Positions 9,607 through 18,409 of a DNA stretch of 64,000 nt are shown piece by piece. Each line of letters opens with the position of its first letter. The stretch's first letter is position 1. The notes under the pieces were generated by a model, which searched no databases, was not told the DNA's origin, and worked only from the letters and a program-made list of their open reading frames with translations. The position numbers and the translations under genes were made by a program. Location of the stretch: the NCBI RefSeq assembly GCF_002573715.1, contig NZ_PDHM01000024.1:51676-115675 (forward strand), in the 5' to 3' direction. The stretch is from Paenibacillus sp. EZ-K15 (GTDB taxonomy: Bacteria; Bacillota; Bacilli; Paenibacillales; Paenibacillaceae).

Positions 9607-10923
9607 TTAATTGGCAAGAATGTACTGGTTCAGAATCGCTTTCAGCATTTCTTGACGTCCGGATTCGTTCTTGCGCGGAGACTCGTTGTTCAGCGCGTAT
9701 TCTGCAAGGGAAGCCAGTGTAGCCTTGCCGGATACGACGTCTGCGCCGATGCCTTCACTAAAGCTGCTGTAGCGCTTCGCGATGAAGTCCTCGAATACGC
9801 GGTCTTCGATCAGCTTCGCTGCCACCTTCAAGCCTTTTGCGTAAGTATCCATACCGGCGATGTGCGCATGGAACAGATCTTCCGGCTCGAAGGATGGACG
9901 ACGAACCTTCGCATCGAAGTTCACGCCGCCGCGGCCGAGACCGCCGTTCATCAGCACTTCGTACAGCGTCAATGTCGCGTCATAGATGTTAACCGGGAAT
10001 TCGTCCGTATCCCATCCGATGAGCATATCACCTTGGTTCGCGTCGAGGGAACCGAGCATGCCGTTGATGCGTGCTACGCAAAGCTCATGTTCGAAGGTAT
10101 GACCGGCGAGCGTGGCGTGGTTGGCTTCGAGATTCAGTTTAAAGTGCTTGTCGAGGCCATATTTCTGCAGGAATGCAATCGTTGTAGCCGCATCAAAGTC
10201 ATATTGGTGCTTCGTTGGCTCCTTCGGTTTAGGCTCGATCAGGAATTGGGCATCAAAGCCGTTTTCCTTCGCATAATCAACCGCCATATGGAACAGGCGA
10301 GCCAGGTTATCCAGTTCAAGGCCCATATCCGTGTTGAGCAGGGTCTCATAACCTTCGCGGCCTCCCCAGAACACATAGTTCTCGGCGCCAAGGCGTTTGC
10401 CCACCTCAAGTCCTTTTTTCACTTGCGCAGCCGCATGAGCGTATACATCCGCGTTGCACGTAGTGCCCGCACCATGCATGAAACGAGGATTGGTGAACAT
10501 GTTCGCCGTGTTCCAGAGCAATTTTTTGCCGGTGGACTTCATGTGGTCTTCAATCGAATCCACGATTGTATCAATGTTGCTGTAGAACTCACGCAGGCTG
10601 CTGCCTTCCGGTGCAATGTCCACATCGTGGAAGCAGAAATACGGAAGGTTCATTTTCTCCATGAACTCAAAGCCTGCCTCAACGCGTGCTTTGGCGAGAT
10701 CCATGCCGGAGTAATTGCCCCAAGGGCGAACCGCAGTGTCGGCGCCGAACGGATCCGAACCCCCTGCAGTCAATGTATGCCAGTAAGCCATGGCGAAACG
10801 GAGATGCTCTTCCATCGTTTTGCCGGCTACAACTTCTGTTGGATTATAAAATTTAAAAGCATAAGGGTTGGTTGATTGGCTGCCTTCGTACTCGACTTTG
10901 CTAATGTTGTTAAAATAGGCCAT
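9607..10923 (-). CDS. xylA: Xylose isomerase
   Basis: A 438-aa class II xylose isomerase converting D-xylose to D-xylulose with divalent metal. Recognisable blocks: GGSDPFG near residue 55, [12 protein letters not shown] (catalytic His), [31 protein letters not shown] (metal Glu), [18 protein letters not shown], and [21 protein letters not shown] (metal Asp/His region). The length is that of the Bacillus enzyme. The start ATG at 10923 follows AGGAGGA. The upstream region carries promoter, xylO and cre sites, and xylR is divergent, so xylose induction with glucose repression is expected. Confidence 0.97.
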   Translation of the reverse strand: MAYFNNISKVEYEGSQSTNPYAFKFYNPTEVVAGKTMEEHLRFAMAYWHTLTAGGSDPFGADTAVRPWGNYSGMDLAKARVEAGFEFMEKMNLPYFCFHDVDIAPEGSSLREFYSNIDTIVDSIEDHMKSTGKKLLWNTANMFTNPRFMHGAGTTCNADVYAHAAAQVKKGLEVGKRLGAENYVFWGGREGYETLLNTDMGLELDNLARLFHMAVDYAKENGFDAQFLIEPKPKEPTKHQYDFDAATTIAFLQKYGLDKHFKLNLEANHATLAGHTFEHELCVARINGMLGSLDANQGDMLIGWDTDEFPVNIYDATLTLYEVLMNGGLGRGGVNFDAKVRRPSFEPEDLFHAHIAGMDTYAKGLKVAAKLIEDRVFEDFIAKRYSSFSEGIGADVVSGKATLASLAEYALNNESPRKNESGRQEMLKAILNQYILAN

Positions 10924-10954
10924 GAATAAATCCTCCTATACCTTGTTAAGGTGT

Positions 10955-10968
10955 GGTTAACGCTTACA
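10955..10968 (-). promoter_or_regulatory. cre site (CcpA binding) upstream of xylA
   Basis: On the minus strand TGTAAGCGTTAACC matches the cre consensus TGWAANCGNTNWCA at all but the last base. It lies over the predicted transcription start of xylA, a position where CcpA-HPr(Ser-P) would block transcription. Confidence 0.75.
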
Positions 10969-10973
10969 AGGTT

Positions 10974-11002
10974 ATCCTATCACAGGATTTCCACTTTGTC
11001 TA
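10974..11002 (-). promoter_or_regulatory. Candidate xylA promoter
   Basis: On the minus strand TAGACA and TAGGAT are separated by 17 bases, one or two mismatches from each sigma-A hexamer. The -35 element overlaps one arm of the xylO operator, so bound XylR would exclude polymerase. Confidence 0.5.
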
Positions 11003-11017
11003 TTGGTTAAACAAAGT
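10993..11017. promoter_or_regulatory. xylO operator
   Basis: The 25-bp element has inverted arms ACTTTGT and ACAAAGT around CTATTGGTTAA. It closely follows the Bacillus xylO pattern (arms with ATTGG.TAAACAAA), and it sits between xylA and the divergent xylR. Confidence 0.8.
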
Positions 11018-11289
11018 TATTCCTTTACAACTTTTTCAAAACCGATGCCCCCTCCTATTAGGGTTATTTCCCGCTAAAGTTCAACATATCTCCGTTTGGC
11101 TCACTGCCTATGATTCCTCTAAATCCATATTCAAATGTTCGACGATGGAAACCACCGGACTAAGGATTGTGCGTACCCGGGCAGCGTTACGGGCTGTTGC
11201 AATTTCCGGGCTTAGCCCCTAGACTATGAGCATATCAAGTCTCCAAAACTTATAATGATCAGAAAGCAAGACTAAAAGGATGAGTACAC

Positions 11290-12462
11290 ATGGCGAATAT
11301 TACCGGTGACCAGGCTCTGGTCAAAAAAATAAACACCTCAATTATTCTCGATACGATACGGCAGCACGCCCCTGTTTCCCGAGCAAAAGTATCCAAGCTG
11401 ACCGGACTGAACAAGGCTACCGTCTCCAATCTCGTACAGGAGCTGTGCAGCAACCACCTGGTCCAGGAGATCGGCCCCGGCGAATCCAGCGGCGGCAGGA
11501 AGCCGCAGCTGCTGCTGTTTAACGGACAAGCTGGTTATGCCGTCGGCGTCGAGCTGCGCGTCAAGCAAATGACCGCCGTGCTTACAGATCTGGAAGGCCG
11601 GATTCTTTCCGAAGAGGATACCGCCCTTGAAGGACATGACGTGGAATCGGTGACGCGGCTGATGGTTAGCCTGATTCATGGCCTGATGCGGCAGGCTCCT
11701 CCCTCCCCATACGGCATCATCGGGATCGGCGTAGGCGTCCCTGGGATGGTGGACGGTGACGGCACCGTCCTCTTCGCCCCCAACCTGGGATGGGACATGG
11801 TGCCGCTGCAGAAGCAGCTCGAGCAGGAGCTGGGACTTCCCGTTACCATCGACAATGAAGCGAACGCGGGCGCCCAAGGCGAGCTGCGCTTCGGAGCTGG
11901 CCGGGACGCCCGCCATCTCCTCTATATCAGTGCCGGCAGCGGTATCGGCTCCGGCATTATCATCAATGGCGAGCTTTATAAGGGCGCCCGCGGATATGCC
12001 GGCGAAAGCGGCCATATGTCCATCGAAGCCGATGGACTGGAATGCACCTGCGGCAACCGCGGCTGCTGGGAGCTGTATGCCTCGGAGAAATCCTACGACA
12101 GCAAAGGTGCCGCTCTCCCGTCCAGGCGGACATCCGAGCTGATTCACCATGCAGAGCGAGGCCATGAAGAGACCATCCGGCATTTTGAAGAGCTCGGACG
12201 TTATCTCGGCGTTGGCATTACCAATCTTGTCAACGGATTCAATCCGCAATCGGTCATTATTGGCGGTCCGCTGTCCGACGCGCGAGCTTGGATTGAGGAT
12301 ACGCTGCGACAGGTCGTTGCCCAGCGCACGCTTCCCTACCACCGTGAGCTAATGGAGATCCGGTTCGCCGAGCTGGGCAGCCGCTCGACCATGATCGGTG
12401 CGGCCTACTCCGCCATCTCGCAGTTTCTGGGGCCGGTGCGGGTCTCCATGCCAATTCATTAA
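11290..12462 (+). CDS. xylR: Xylose repressor, ROK family
   Basis: A 390-aa ROK protein. Residues about 15-70 form a winged helix-turn-helix (VSRAKVSKLTGLNKATVSNLV), followed by GGRKPQLL and a sugar-kinase fold with GIGVGVPGMVDG, IDNEANAGAQGE, and the ROK zinc motif CTCGNRGCWE near residue 255. It should bind xylO and release it with xylose. ATG at 11290 follows AAAAGGA by nine bases. It is divergent from xylAB, the classical arrangement. A TATAAT at 11251-11256 may be its -10 element, without a clear -35. Confidence 0.93.
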   Translation: MANITGDQALVKKINTSIILDTIRQHAPVSRAKVSKLTGLNKATVSNLVQELCSNHLVQEIGPGESSGGRKPQLLLFNGQAGYAVGVELRVKQMTAVLTDLEGRILSEEDTALEGHDVESVTRLMVSLIHGLMRQAPPSPYGIIGIGVGVPGMVDGDGTVLFAPNLGWDMVPLQKQLEQELGLPVTIDNEANAGAQGELRFGAGRDARHLLYISAGSGIGSGIIINGELYKGARGYAGESGHMSIEADGLECTCGNRGCWELYASEKSYDSKGAALPSRRTSELIHHAERGHEETIRHFEELGRYLGVGITNLVNGFNPQSVIIGGPLSDARAWIEDTLRQVVAQRTLPYHRELMEIRFAELGSRSTMIGAAYSAISQFLGPVRVSMPIH

Positions 12463-12613
12463 AATTGACGATATTTTGTCGTAATTAACACCCTGCATAT
12501 TAAGGAAAATCCCGCGATTTTCCGCTATAATTAATCTCGTCCTGTAATTAAATCACGATTCTCCTTGAGGAGAAACGTGTGATCGTTATACAAAAGGGAG
12601 AGGAAACGCTCAA

Positions 12614-12817
12614 ATGACCTATGTAAGCACTGCGGAAATATCGGCACAAATGTTTGTGACCATATTGCTGTTTCTCCTAGTTATCGCACCTTTGTTCAGT
12701 CTCGCCATCATGCGTTTTTTTCAAGGCAAGAAAAAAGTCGGTTTCATTCTCCTCGGCTCCGGCGTGGCTGCATACGTCGTATTCCAGATCATCATGAGTC
12801 TGTTTTTTAGCAAGTGA
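12614..12817 (+). CDS. Small two-helix membrane protein of unknown function
   Basis: 67 aa, ATG start behind GGGAGAGG. Two hydrophobic segments (about residues 11-35 and 44-64) are separated by a basic loop RFFQGKKK. I do not recognise a characterised family; similar short membrane proteins occur in Paenibacillus. It is followed by a strong terminator and preceded by about 150 bp of AT-rich leader with a TATAAT near 12525, so it seems to be a separate transcription unit. Confidence 0.6.
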   Translation: MTYVSTAEISAQMFVTILLFLLVIAPLFSLAIMRFFQGKKKVGFILLGSGVAAYVVFQIIMSLFFSK

Positions 12818-12859
12818 ACACGATCTGAGCGAACGTTGGCAGCATAGACTCGGAAGCTA

Positions 12860-12896
12860 AAAAAGCTCCTTCCCTGATTCAGGGAAGGAGCTTTTT
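12860..12896. terminator. Bidirectional intrinsic terminator
   Basis: AAAAAGCTCCTTCCCTG / CAGGGAAGGAGCTTTTT is a long near-perfect stem with A and T tracts at either end, lying between convergent genes. Confidence 0.9.
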
Positions 12897-12944
12897 ATTC
12901 ATATCATGAAGCAAGCGATCGGCTTGCGATGACGCCTGATTAGA

Positions 12945-13181
12945 TTAACCCTCCGGGTTCAACGCTTTGTTGAACTGGAGCTTGTTCATGCCAAGAATGC
13001 GGTGCTCGCCGATGATCGTGAGCGGTACTGCGCGAACGCCCATATCCCATACTTGCTGTGCGAATTCGTCGTTTTGCTCGATGTTGCGCTCTTCAAATTC
13101 GATGCCTTGATCGGACAAGAAGCCTTTTACTTGTTTGCAGTGCGGGCAGTTGTTCGAAGTGTATACAATCACATTTTCCAT
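12945..13181 (-). CDS. Glutaredoxin/NrdH-like thiol redox protein
   Basis: A 78-aa thioredoxin-fold protein with active-site C12-P-H-C15, the cis-proline region RAVPLTIIG, and a C-terminal helix. The CPHC pair is unusual compared with glutaredoxin CPYC and NrdH CMQC/CVQC and resembles the YruB-type family. It probably reduces protein disulfides. It lies 67 bp downstream of trxB on the same strand and could be a direct partner of that reductase and share its PerR-type control. Confidence 0.85.
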   Translation of the reverse strand: MENVIVYTSNNCPHCKQVKGFLSDQGIEFEERNIEQNDEFAQQVWDMGVRAVPLTIIGEHRILGMNKLQFNKALNPEG

Positions 13182-13248
13182 GGTTGGTCAGTCTCCTCTA
13201 CTCATGATTTGGCTCTGCTTAAAGCCATTTCGATCTCTATCTATCAGT

Positions 13249-14190
13249 TTACAACACGACAGCGTTGTGTTCCAAGCTCTCGATATATTTCTCCGCATCC
13301 ATAGCTGCCATACAGCCGCTTCCTGCCGCCGTGATCGCTTGTCTGTAACGAGTATCCTGCACATCGCCGCAAGCAAATACGCCTTGGATATTCGTCTCGG
13401 ATGTTCCCGGGGTCGTTACGATATAACCGTTCGGATCCGTCGTAATGTTTCCGCCGAGGAAACTGGTGTTCGGATGATGACCGATCGCCACAAATACGCC
13501 GCTGACTGTGATCGTCTCTTCTTCGCCAGTCTCATTGTTGAGCACTTTGATGCCTTTGACGCCTGTCTCGTCCGCAATGACTTCCTGCGGTGTGCGGTTC
13601 AGTGCCCATTCGATTTTCTCGTTAGCGCGGGCGCGATCCTGCATGATTTTCGATGCACGAAGCTCCTCCCGACGGTGAACCAGCGTTACTTTGGATGCAA
13701 AGCGAGTCAAGAAGTTCGCTTCCTCCAGCGCGGAATCGCCGCCGCCGACAACAACGATCTCTTTGCCGCGGAAGAAGAATCCATCACATGTTGCGCAGGT
13801 ACTTACTCCGCGTCCTACATTATCCTGTTCTCCCGGAATGCCAAGGTATTTGGCCGTTGCGCCTGTAGAGATGATCAACGTTTCGGCAACTACCTCGCCG
13901 ATACCGTCTACGTCCAGCTTGAACGGACGCTCTCCGAATTCCACGCTGTTCACCCAGCCTGTACGAAATTCTGCGCCAAAACGTTCAGCCTGCTGACGCA
14001 TATTGTCCATCAGCTCAGGACCCATGATACCTTCGGGAAAACCCGGGAAATTCTCAACTTCGGTTGTGGTTGTCAGCTGTCCGCCAGGTTGCGGACCTTC
14101 AATGACGAGCGGGCTCAGGTTGGCACGAGCCAGATAGATTGCAGCCGTAAGGCCGGCAGGGCCTGTGCCTATAATAACGGATTTGTACAT
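13249..14190 (-). CDS. trxB: Thioredoxin-disulfide reductase
   Basis: A 313-aa low-molecular-weight TrxR. FAD loop [10 protein letters not shown] at residues 8-17, redox-active C132-A-T-C135 in [14 protein letters not shown] motif [10 protein letters not shown] and the C-terminal FAD motif [10 protein letters not shown]. It transfers electrons from NADPH to thioredoxin and possibly to the downstream CPHC protein. ATG at 14190 with GGAGGG upstream. A promoter and a perfect PerR-box match lie immediately upstream, suggesting peroxide-inducible expression. The nucleotidyl and redox motifs are intact. Confidence 0.96.
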   Translation of the reverse strand: MYKSVIIGTGPAGLTAAIYLARANLSPLVIEGPQPGGQLTTTTEVENFPGFPEGIMGPELMDNMRQQAERFGAEFRTGWVNSVEFGERPFKLDVDGIGEVVAETLIISTGATAKYLGIPGEQDNVGRGVSTCATCDGFFFRGKEIVVVGGGDSALEEANFLTRFASKVTLVHRREELRASKIMQDRARANEKIEWALNRTPQEVIADETGVKGIKVLNNETGEEETITVSGVFVAIGHHPNTSFLGGNITTDPNGYIVTTPGTSETNIQGVFACGDVQDTRYRQAITAAGSGCMAAMDAEKYIESLEHNAVVL

Positions 14191-14221
14191 ATCGTTTCCC
14201 TCCTATATATGGAACGCTTAA

Positions 14222-14236
14222 TTATAATCATTATAA
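14222..14236. promoter_or_regulatory. PerR box overlapping the trxB transcription start region
   Basis: TTATAATCATTATAA matches the PerR consensus TTATAATNATTATAA at every fixed position. It lies just downstream of the trxB -10 element, where a bound repressor would block initiation. Confidence 0.8.
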
Positions 14237-14246
14237 ATTAATATTA

Positions 14247-14275
14247 ATTATGGTTATATCAGAGCCGTCTGTCAA
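14247..14275 (-). promoter_or_regulatory. trxB promoter
   Basis: On the minus strand a perfect TTGACA is followed after 17 bases by CATAAT, one mismatch from the sigma-A -10 element. Confidence 0.8.
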
Positions 14276-14331
14276 TATGTCACATCACACCCTCTCTGAA
14301 AATATTGTTAATCCATTCTTCATAAATCGCA

Positions 14332-14445
14332 ATGAAATCCAATATTTTTGGGAAATGGACCCCTTTCTCCAATGAAGAAGACGATCTTGATGTTCTGGAA
14401 ACGTTTACTCCGAAAATAATCGCGCGCATAGAGGGGGTTAGATGA
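14332..14445 (+). CDS. Possible small acidic protein or gene remnant
   Basis: A 37-codon frame starts with ATG at 14332 (MKSNIFGKWTPFSNEED...) and looks protein-like: hydrophilic with an acidic centre. There is no convincing ribosome site. A second short frame begins at 14445. The interval 14276-14600 holds no other recognisable gene. It may be a decayed gene or coincidence; listed only because the composition is not random-looking. Confidence 0.2.
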   Translation: MKSNIFGKWTPFSNEEDDLDVLETFTPKIIARIEGVR

Positions 14446-14601
14446 ATGTACGGCTACCAAGTGCCTCCCCCACTCTTTTAACGAAAGGAAGATGAATGTT
14501 TGATGAAAAAAGGATAACGTTGGCACGAGCCCTAATGCCGAACTTAGCAGCGTAGAAGCTTGAGAGAAATCGAGAGCGACCACGGCCATTGAGAGCCAAC
14601 C

Positions 14602-14639
14602 AAAAAATCCCCTTCTTCCCGAAGAGGAAAAGAAGGGGA
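14602..14639 (-). terminator. Terminator of the P-type ATPase gene
   Basis: On the minus strand TCCCCTTCTT / AAGAAGGGGA encloses a short loop and is followed by TTTTTT, about 40 bases past the ATPase stop. Confidence 0.88.
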
Positions 14640-14681
14640 CTTTATCATTAACACAAGCACAGATTAGCGATGACCGATCGA

Positions 14682-16691
14682 TTAACGGCTAGAGCGCAGC
14701 AGACGAAGCCCGTTCAATATAACCAGAATGGTGCTTCCTTCGTGACCGATGACGCCCAGCGGCAGTGCAACGCCTTGAATGAAATTGGCTGCTATCAGCG
14801 TCAAAATCACGGTAATGGCAAAGATCATATTTTGCTTCACGATGCGTTGAACCCGGCGTGCCACTTTGACGGTACCGGCGATTTCGTCGATGTTGTCATT
14901 CATAAGCACCGCGTCCGCTACCTCCAGCGCCGTTCCGCTTCCCGAAACGCCCATGCCGATGCCAACGGTCGCGGTAGCCAGTGCCGGCGCATCGTTCACA
15001 CCATCTCCAACCATGACCACATGGCCGTAACGGGCCCGAAGCTCCTTAATATGTGTAACTTTATCTTCCGGCAGCAAATCGGAGAACACCATGTCTACGC
15101 CGCTTTGCTTCGCAATCACGTCCGCCGTCGCCTTGCGGTCCCCTGTCAGCATCGCTACCTTGATGCCCAACTGCTGAAGCCGCTTAACAGCCATCGCCGC
15201 TTGTGGCCGGACCGCATCCTGCAAAGCGATCATACCCGCGATACGGTCTCCCTTCAGGATAACGGATACCGTCTTGCCTTCGGATTCCAGCGTGTTCCGG
15301 ATAGACAGCCAATGCTGGCGCGCGTTCATTTCCTTTTGTGCGGAAGCTTCACCCGAATACTGATCTACAGTCGGTTGATCCAGAATATCGCTTTTTCCTA
15401 TTTTCCAGGTAATACCCTCTACATCCGCCTGCATCCCCCAGCCTGTTATGGACTGGCCGTTCTCCACCTGCTGCAGTTGAGCTCCCTCTTTCTCAGCCGA
15501 TTGGACAATCGCCAAGGCCAGAGGATGCTTCGACATTCTTTCGATAGAAGCACTGATGCCAAGCAATTCATGCCGATCCCAGCCCTCACCTGCGATAAAA
15601 TCCGTAACCACTGGCGTACCAAGCGTCAAGGTACCGGTCTTATCAAAAGCGACAACCGCCGTACGTGCCATATTCTCGATATGGGCGCCGCCTTTGAACA
15701 GTACGCCTTTTCTGGCGCGATTCGAAATCGCCGACAGCATCGCAGGCATGATCGAAGATACCAGCGCGCAAGGGGATGCCACGACGAGAAACACCATCGC
15801 TTTGTAGAAGGTTGTATCCCAGTCCCATCCCAAGACGGGAGTAGCCAGAACAATCAGGGCCACGGTCGCAATGACAACAACACGGGCATAAATCGATTCG
15901 AACCGCTTGATGAACCGCTGCGATTCCGGTACTTCGTTCTCCGCTTCTTCCACCAGCTTGATAATCTTGGCGAACAACGTTGATTCCGCCGACTGGGTAA
16001 CCTCAATGTACAATACGCCTTCCCCATTCAAGGTTCCGGTAAATACTTCATCGCCTATGGACTTATCGACCGGTACGGATTCACCGGTAATCGAAGCCTG
16101 GTTGACGGAGGAGCTGCCGCGATAAATGTTGCCGTCTGCAGGAATAAGCTCGCCCGGCTTTACCAGAATCAGATCGCCGATCTCCAGCTTGCTGATGGAT
16201 ACCGATACCATCTCCCCCTTCTCGATACGCAGGGCCGTCTCCGGCTGCAGCTCCATCAAGGACGAGATATCCTTGCGGCTTCTCTCCATGGTATAACTCT
16301 CAAGCGCCCCACTGAGGGCAAAAATGAAGATCAGCATTGCGCCTTCATTCCAGTACCCGATCGCTGCAGCTCCCATAGCAGCAGCAATCATTAGCAGATT
16401 CACATCCAGATCGCGCTCCTTCAGAAGGGTCTCCACACCTTCTTTGGCTTTTACCCATCCGCCGACGGCGTAGGATATCACGTACAACACAACAGAGAGC
16501 GGCTCAGACCATTGGCTGGTCAGCCAAGCCACCAGCATCAGCAGGCCGCTGCCCAGTGCAGCCACCACCTCCGCATTGCTCAGCAGGCTGCGTATATCCC
16601 ACTTCCCAGGCTGCCGCGGCTCACGTGGATCGGCTCCATTTTCTATTGTCGATATGCGTCCAGTCGTCGTTTGACTTTGTATCCATTGCAT
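14682..16691 (-). CDS. P1B-4-type metal-efflux ATPase (PfeT/CoaT-like)
   Basis: A 669-aa P-type ATPase. ATG at 16691 is preferred over TTG at 16697 because AGGAAGGTG is correctly spaced to it. Motifs: TGES at 202-205 (actuator), S306-P-C in the metal-binding helix, phosphorylated Asp350 in DKTGTLT, SKHPLA (ATP-binding HP), GDGVND, and HEGST at 650-654. SPC together with HEG(G/S)T defines the P1B-4 subgroup, which includes Bacillus PfeT and Listeria FrvA (Fe2+ efflux) and cobalt exporters. No N-terminal heavy-metal domain is present, as usual for this group. Fur-like boxes upstream favour iron as the substrate. Located in the membrane; single-gene unit. Confidence 0.9.
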   Translation of the reverse strand: MQWIQSQTTTGRISTIENGADPREPRQPGKWDIRSLLSNAEVVAALGSGLLMLVAWLTSQWSEPLSVVLYVISYAVGGWVKAKEGVETLLKERDLDVNLLMIAAAMGAAAIGYWNEGAMLIFIFALSGALESYTMERSRKDISSLMELQPETALRIEKGEMVSVSISKLEIGDLILVKPGELIPADGNIYRGSSSVNQASITGESVPVDKSIGDEVFTGTLNGEGVLYIEVTQSAESTLFAKIIKLVEEAENEVPESQRFIKRFESIYARVVVIATVALIVLATPVLGWDWDTTFYKAMVFLVVASPCALVSSIMPAMLSAISNRARKGVLFKGGAHIENMARTAVVAFDKTGTLTLGTPVVTDFIAGEGWDRHELLGISASIERMSKHPLALAIVQSAEKEGAQLQQVENGQSITGWGMQADVEGITWKIGKSDILDQPTVDQYSGEASAQKEMNARQHWLSIRNTLESEGKTVSVILKGDRIAGMIALQDAVRPQAAMAVKRLQQLGIKVAMLTGDRKATADVIAKQSGVDMVFSDLLPEDKVTHIKELRARYGHVVMVGDGVNDAPALATATVGIGMGVSGSGTALEVADAVLMNDNIDEIAGTVKVARRVQRIVKQNMIFAITVILTLIAANFIQGVALPLGVIGHEGSTILVILNGLRLLRSSR

Positions 16692-16710
16692 AACCAATCA
16701 CCTTCCTAGT

Positions 16711-16729
16711 TGAGAATGAGATCCATTAT
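16711..16729. promoter_or_regulatory. Fur-like box, proximal
   Basis: TGAGAATGAGATCCATTAT resembles the triple GATAAT Fur array (GAGAAT-GAGATC-CATTAT). It lies about 20 bases upstream of the ATPase start. Confidence 0.5.
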
Positions 16730-16748
16730 TACTACCCTTAAAATGACA

Positions 16749-16779
16749 CATGCTGCCCCGGCTTGGCCGGAGCAGCATG
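16749..16779. other. Strong hairpin between two Fur-like boxes
   Basis: CATGCTGC / GCAGCATG plus an inner CCGGC-TTG-GCCGG stem gives a near-perfect 31-base hairpin. Neither strand has a terminator-grade T tract, so a leader attenuator, a mRNA-stability element or a protein site is possible. Confidence 0.5.
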
Positions 16780-16784
16780 CTAAA

Positions 16785-16805
16785 TGAGAATGAGAATCAT
16801 TTTTG
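16785..16805. promoter_or_regulatory. Fur-like box, distal
   Basis: TGAGAATGAGAATCATTTTT matches GAGAAT-GAGAAT-CATTTT, five of six in each Fur hexamer unit. It is the better of two boxes upstream of the P1B-4 ATPase. PerR or another Fur-family member is also possible. Confidence 0.6.
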
Positions 16806-16951
16806 AACTTATACAATTTATTTTCCTTCGTACAACTTTATATGTATCATACTCACTTCACCCTCATTTGTAAACCATATTTTTCACATTTTTTAATTGC
16901 TGAAGAGTGCCTATTGGCGTTCCTGAGGATGAAGATGAACCTTCAACACGT

Positions 16952-16982
16952 AAAAAAGCCCTTGCGATCTCTCGCAAGGACT
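16952..16982 (-). terminator. Terminator downstream of the PEP-enzyme-like gene
   Basis: On the minus strand AGTCCTTGCG / CGCAAGGGCT (one mismatch) is followed by TTTTTTA, about 45 bases after the stop at 17026. The 16806-16951 stretch holds nothing else recognisable. Confidence 0.8.
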
Positions 16983-17025
16983 TCTCTCTATACAATCACT
17001 TATTTCGTAAAGCGCTCACATTCCA

Positions 17026-18135
17026 TCAATCGACAACCGTCGAACATCTGCGGCGCATCTCCAGCCTCGCGCCGGTTATTCGAATGGCTGCAATCTCTGA
17101 GGGCTGACAGCACACTTCGTGTATGCCCTGCCGGTAAACCATCCGTAAATCCGTGGTAGCTACCCCATTGATCCGGAGCGTTAATTGTGGCTTCGTTCGC
17201 CTAATTCGATGGATCATCTCTGAGAAAGCCGCAACCCTGTGTCCTGCCTCATCCGACGATCCGGAATTCTCCGTACCCTCCGAATCGAATACAATCACAT
17301 CGGCCAAACGGGCAATCTCCGCTGCCGCTGCTGGTTTCATCCCTTCTCCGAACAGCGCCCCATAGCGAATACGCACAAAACGCCTTTGATCCATAAGGGT
17401 CTGCTCTGCCACTTCTTCGATAAAATTATGAATCGATATAAAGTCATCCGCGTGCGCCGGACGTACAGCCAGGAGCTCTAATTGGCAATCTACGCCTTCC
17501 TCGCTGCACTGCTCCATAGCTCGGAACAGGGACTCCAGCTGAGCATCCTGCGCTTCACGTAACTCCATCGTGTTGGAAAGCCGGGCATCATGCAGCAAGC
17601 TGACCGCACATCGGGCTCCACCCGCCGCCTGAAACACCGACACCCAATAGGTCTTCCATAGCATAATGAGTCTCCGCCTTAACAGGGCGCTCTTCTCTGC
17701 GCTCCGCGAATTCAACCACGCCGTGTAAACCTCCTGCAGCAGGCCATGCTGCACAGCATCCTCCCCGCGTATCAGCCCAATTCCCTGAGCACCTTGCCTG
17801 ATATCTCGTGCAATGGATTCAGGGTCTGCGGATCGGCTCATGACTTTCAGTCTTCGGTTCCTGTCACTCCACCCCAGCAGTCGGGTCAAGGAAGGTCTGT
17901 CCGTGCCGTTATGCCGGATCCCGGAAACCCTGAGGGCTTCTTCAATATCGTCAGGCGATGCCAGTAACAGCAATACCTCCTCATGGGTGACTCCTCCTGC
18001 CATTGCAAAATGCTTCAGCAGATCCGTCTCGGGAGAAATCTCGTTTGCCATAATCTCCTCTGCTCCGATGAACTCTTCATCTTCAAATCGACGCTCTCCC
18101 AATTCACTGCCAGCTCCCCATTGCCTTTCCGTCAT
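17026..18135 (-). CDS. PEP-utilising-enzyme TIM-barrel-like protein (putative PEP-binding, degenerate)
   Basis: I use the ATG at 18135 (369 aa) because AGGGAGTAGAAGG precedes it; the longer frame to 18264 has a Cys/Ile-rich non-coding look. Residues 116-127 (AQGIGLIRGEDA) match the GIGLxRtE signature of the PEP-binding barrel of pyruvate phosphate dikinase and enzyme I, where R-T-E-H/F is usual. Other barrel strands (RIRYGALFGEGM, IADVIVFDSEGT) follow. The catalytic CGE and phosphohistidine regions are not seen, so it is probably a regulatory or non-catalytic relative. Monocistronic with its own terminator. Role unknown. Confidence 0.6.
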   Translation of the reverse strand: MTERQWGAGSELGERRFEDEEFIGAEEIMANEISPETDLLKHFAMAGGVTHEEVLLLLASPDDIEEALRVSGIRHNGTDRPSLTRLLGWSDRNRRLKVMSRSADPESIARDIRQGAQGIGLIRGEDAVQHGLLQEVYTAWLNSRSAEKSALLRRRLIMLWKTYWVSVFQAAGGARCAVSLLHDARLSNTMELREAQDAQLESLFRAMEQCSEEGVDCQLELLAVRPAHADDFISIHNFIEEVAEQTLMDQRRFVRIRYGALFGEGMKPAAAAEIARLADVIVFDSEGTENSGSSDEAGHRVAAFSEMIHRIRRTKPQLTLRINGVATTDLRMVYRQGIHEVCCQPSEIAAIRITGARLEMRRRCSTVVD

Positions 18136-18409
18136 GGTTATCCTTCTACTCCCTTTCACCTTGAATTGGATAAACGCCTCCTTACAGATTATTATGAAAC
18201 AATTGGAAATATACAGCGCATGGGATAAACAGCGGCTGAAAAATATCGGGAGAGAACGAACCATGCACCCTACTCTCTTTATGCAGAATGCCTGCGCGAA
18301 GGTGGGAAAGCCTGACCCTATCTATTTTTCCTCATTTCACGGACAGGATAAAACCTGTACAATGGAGGAATGAATCGAAGACGCATGAAAACGTAAGGGA
18401 GAGTTGAAC

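Noticed and set aside
9598-10875. A 425-codon plus-strand frame across xylA
   Set aside because: Antisense shadow of a certain xylose isomerase gene; sequence has no family features.
14320-14589. An 89-codon minus-strand frame between trxB and the ATPase
   Set aside because: No ribosome site, no family resemblance, and composition less protein-like than the short plus-strand frame it opposes.
16803-17159. Plus-strand frame upstream of the ATPase
   Set aside because: Cys/Phe-rich, crosses a terminator for the opposite strand and overlaps the end of the PEP-enzyme-like gene.
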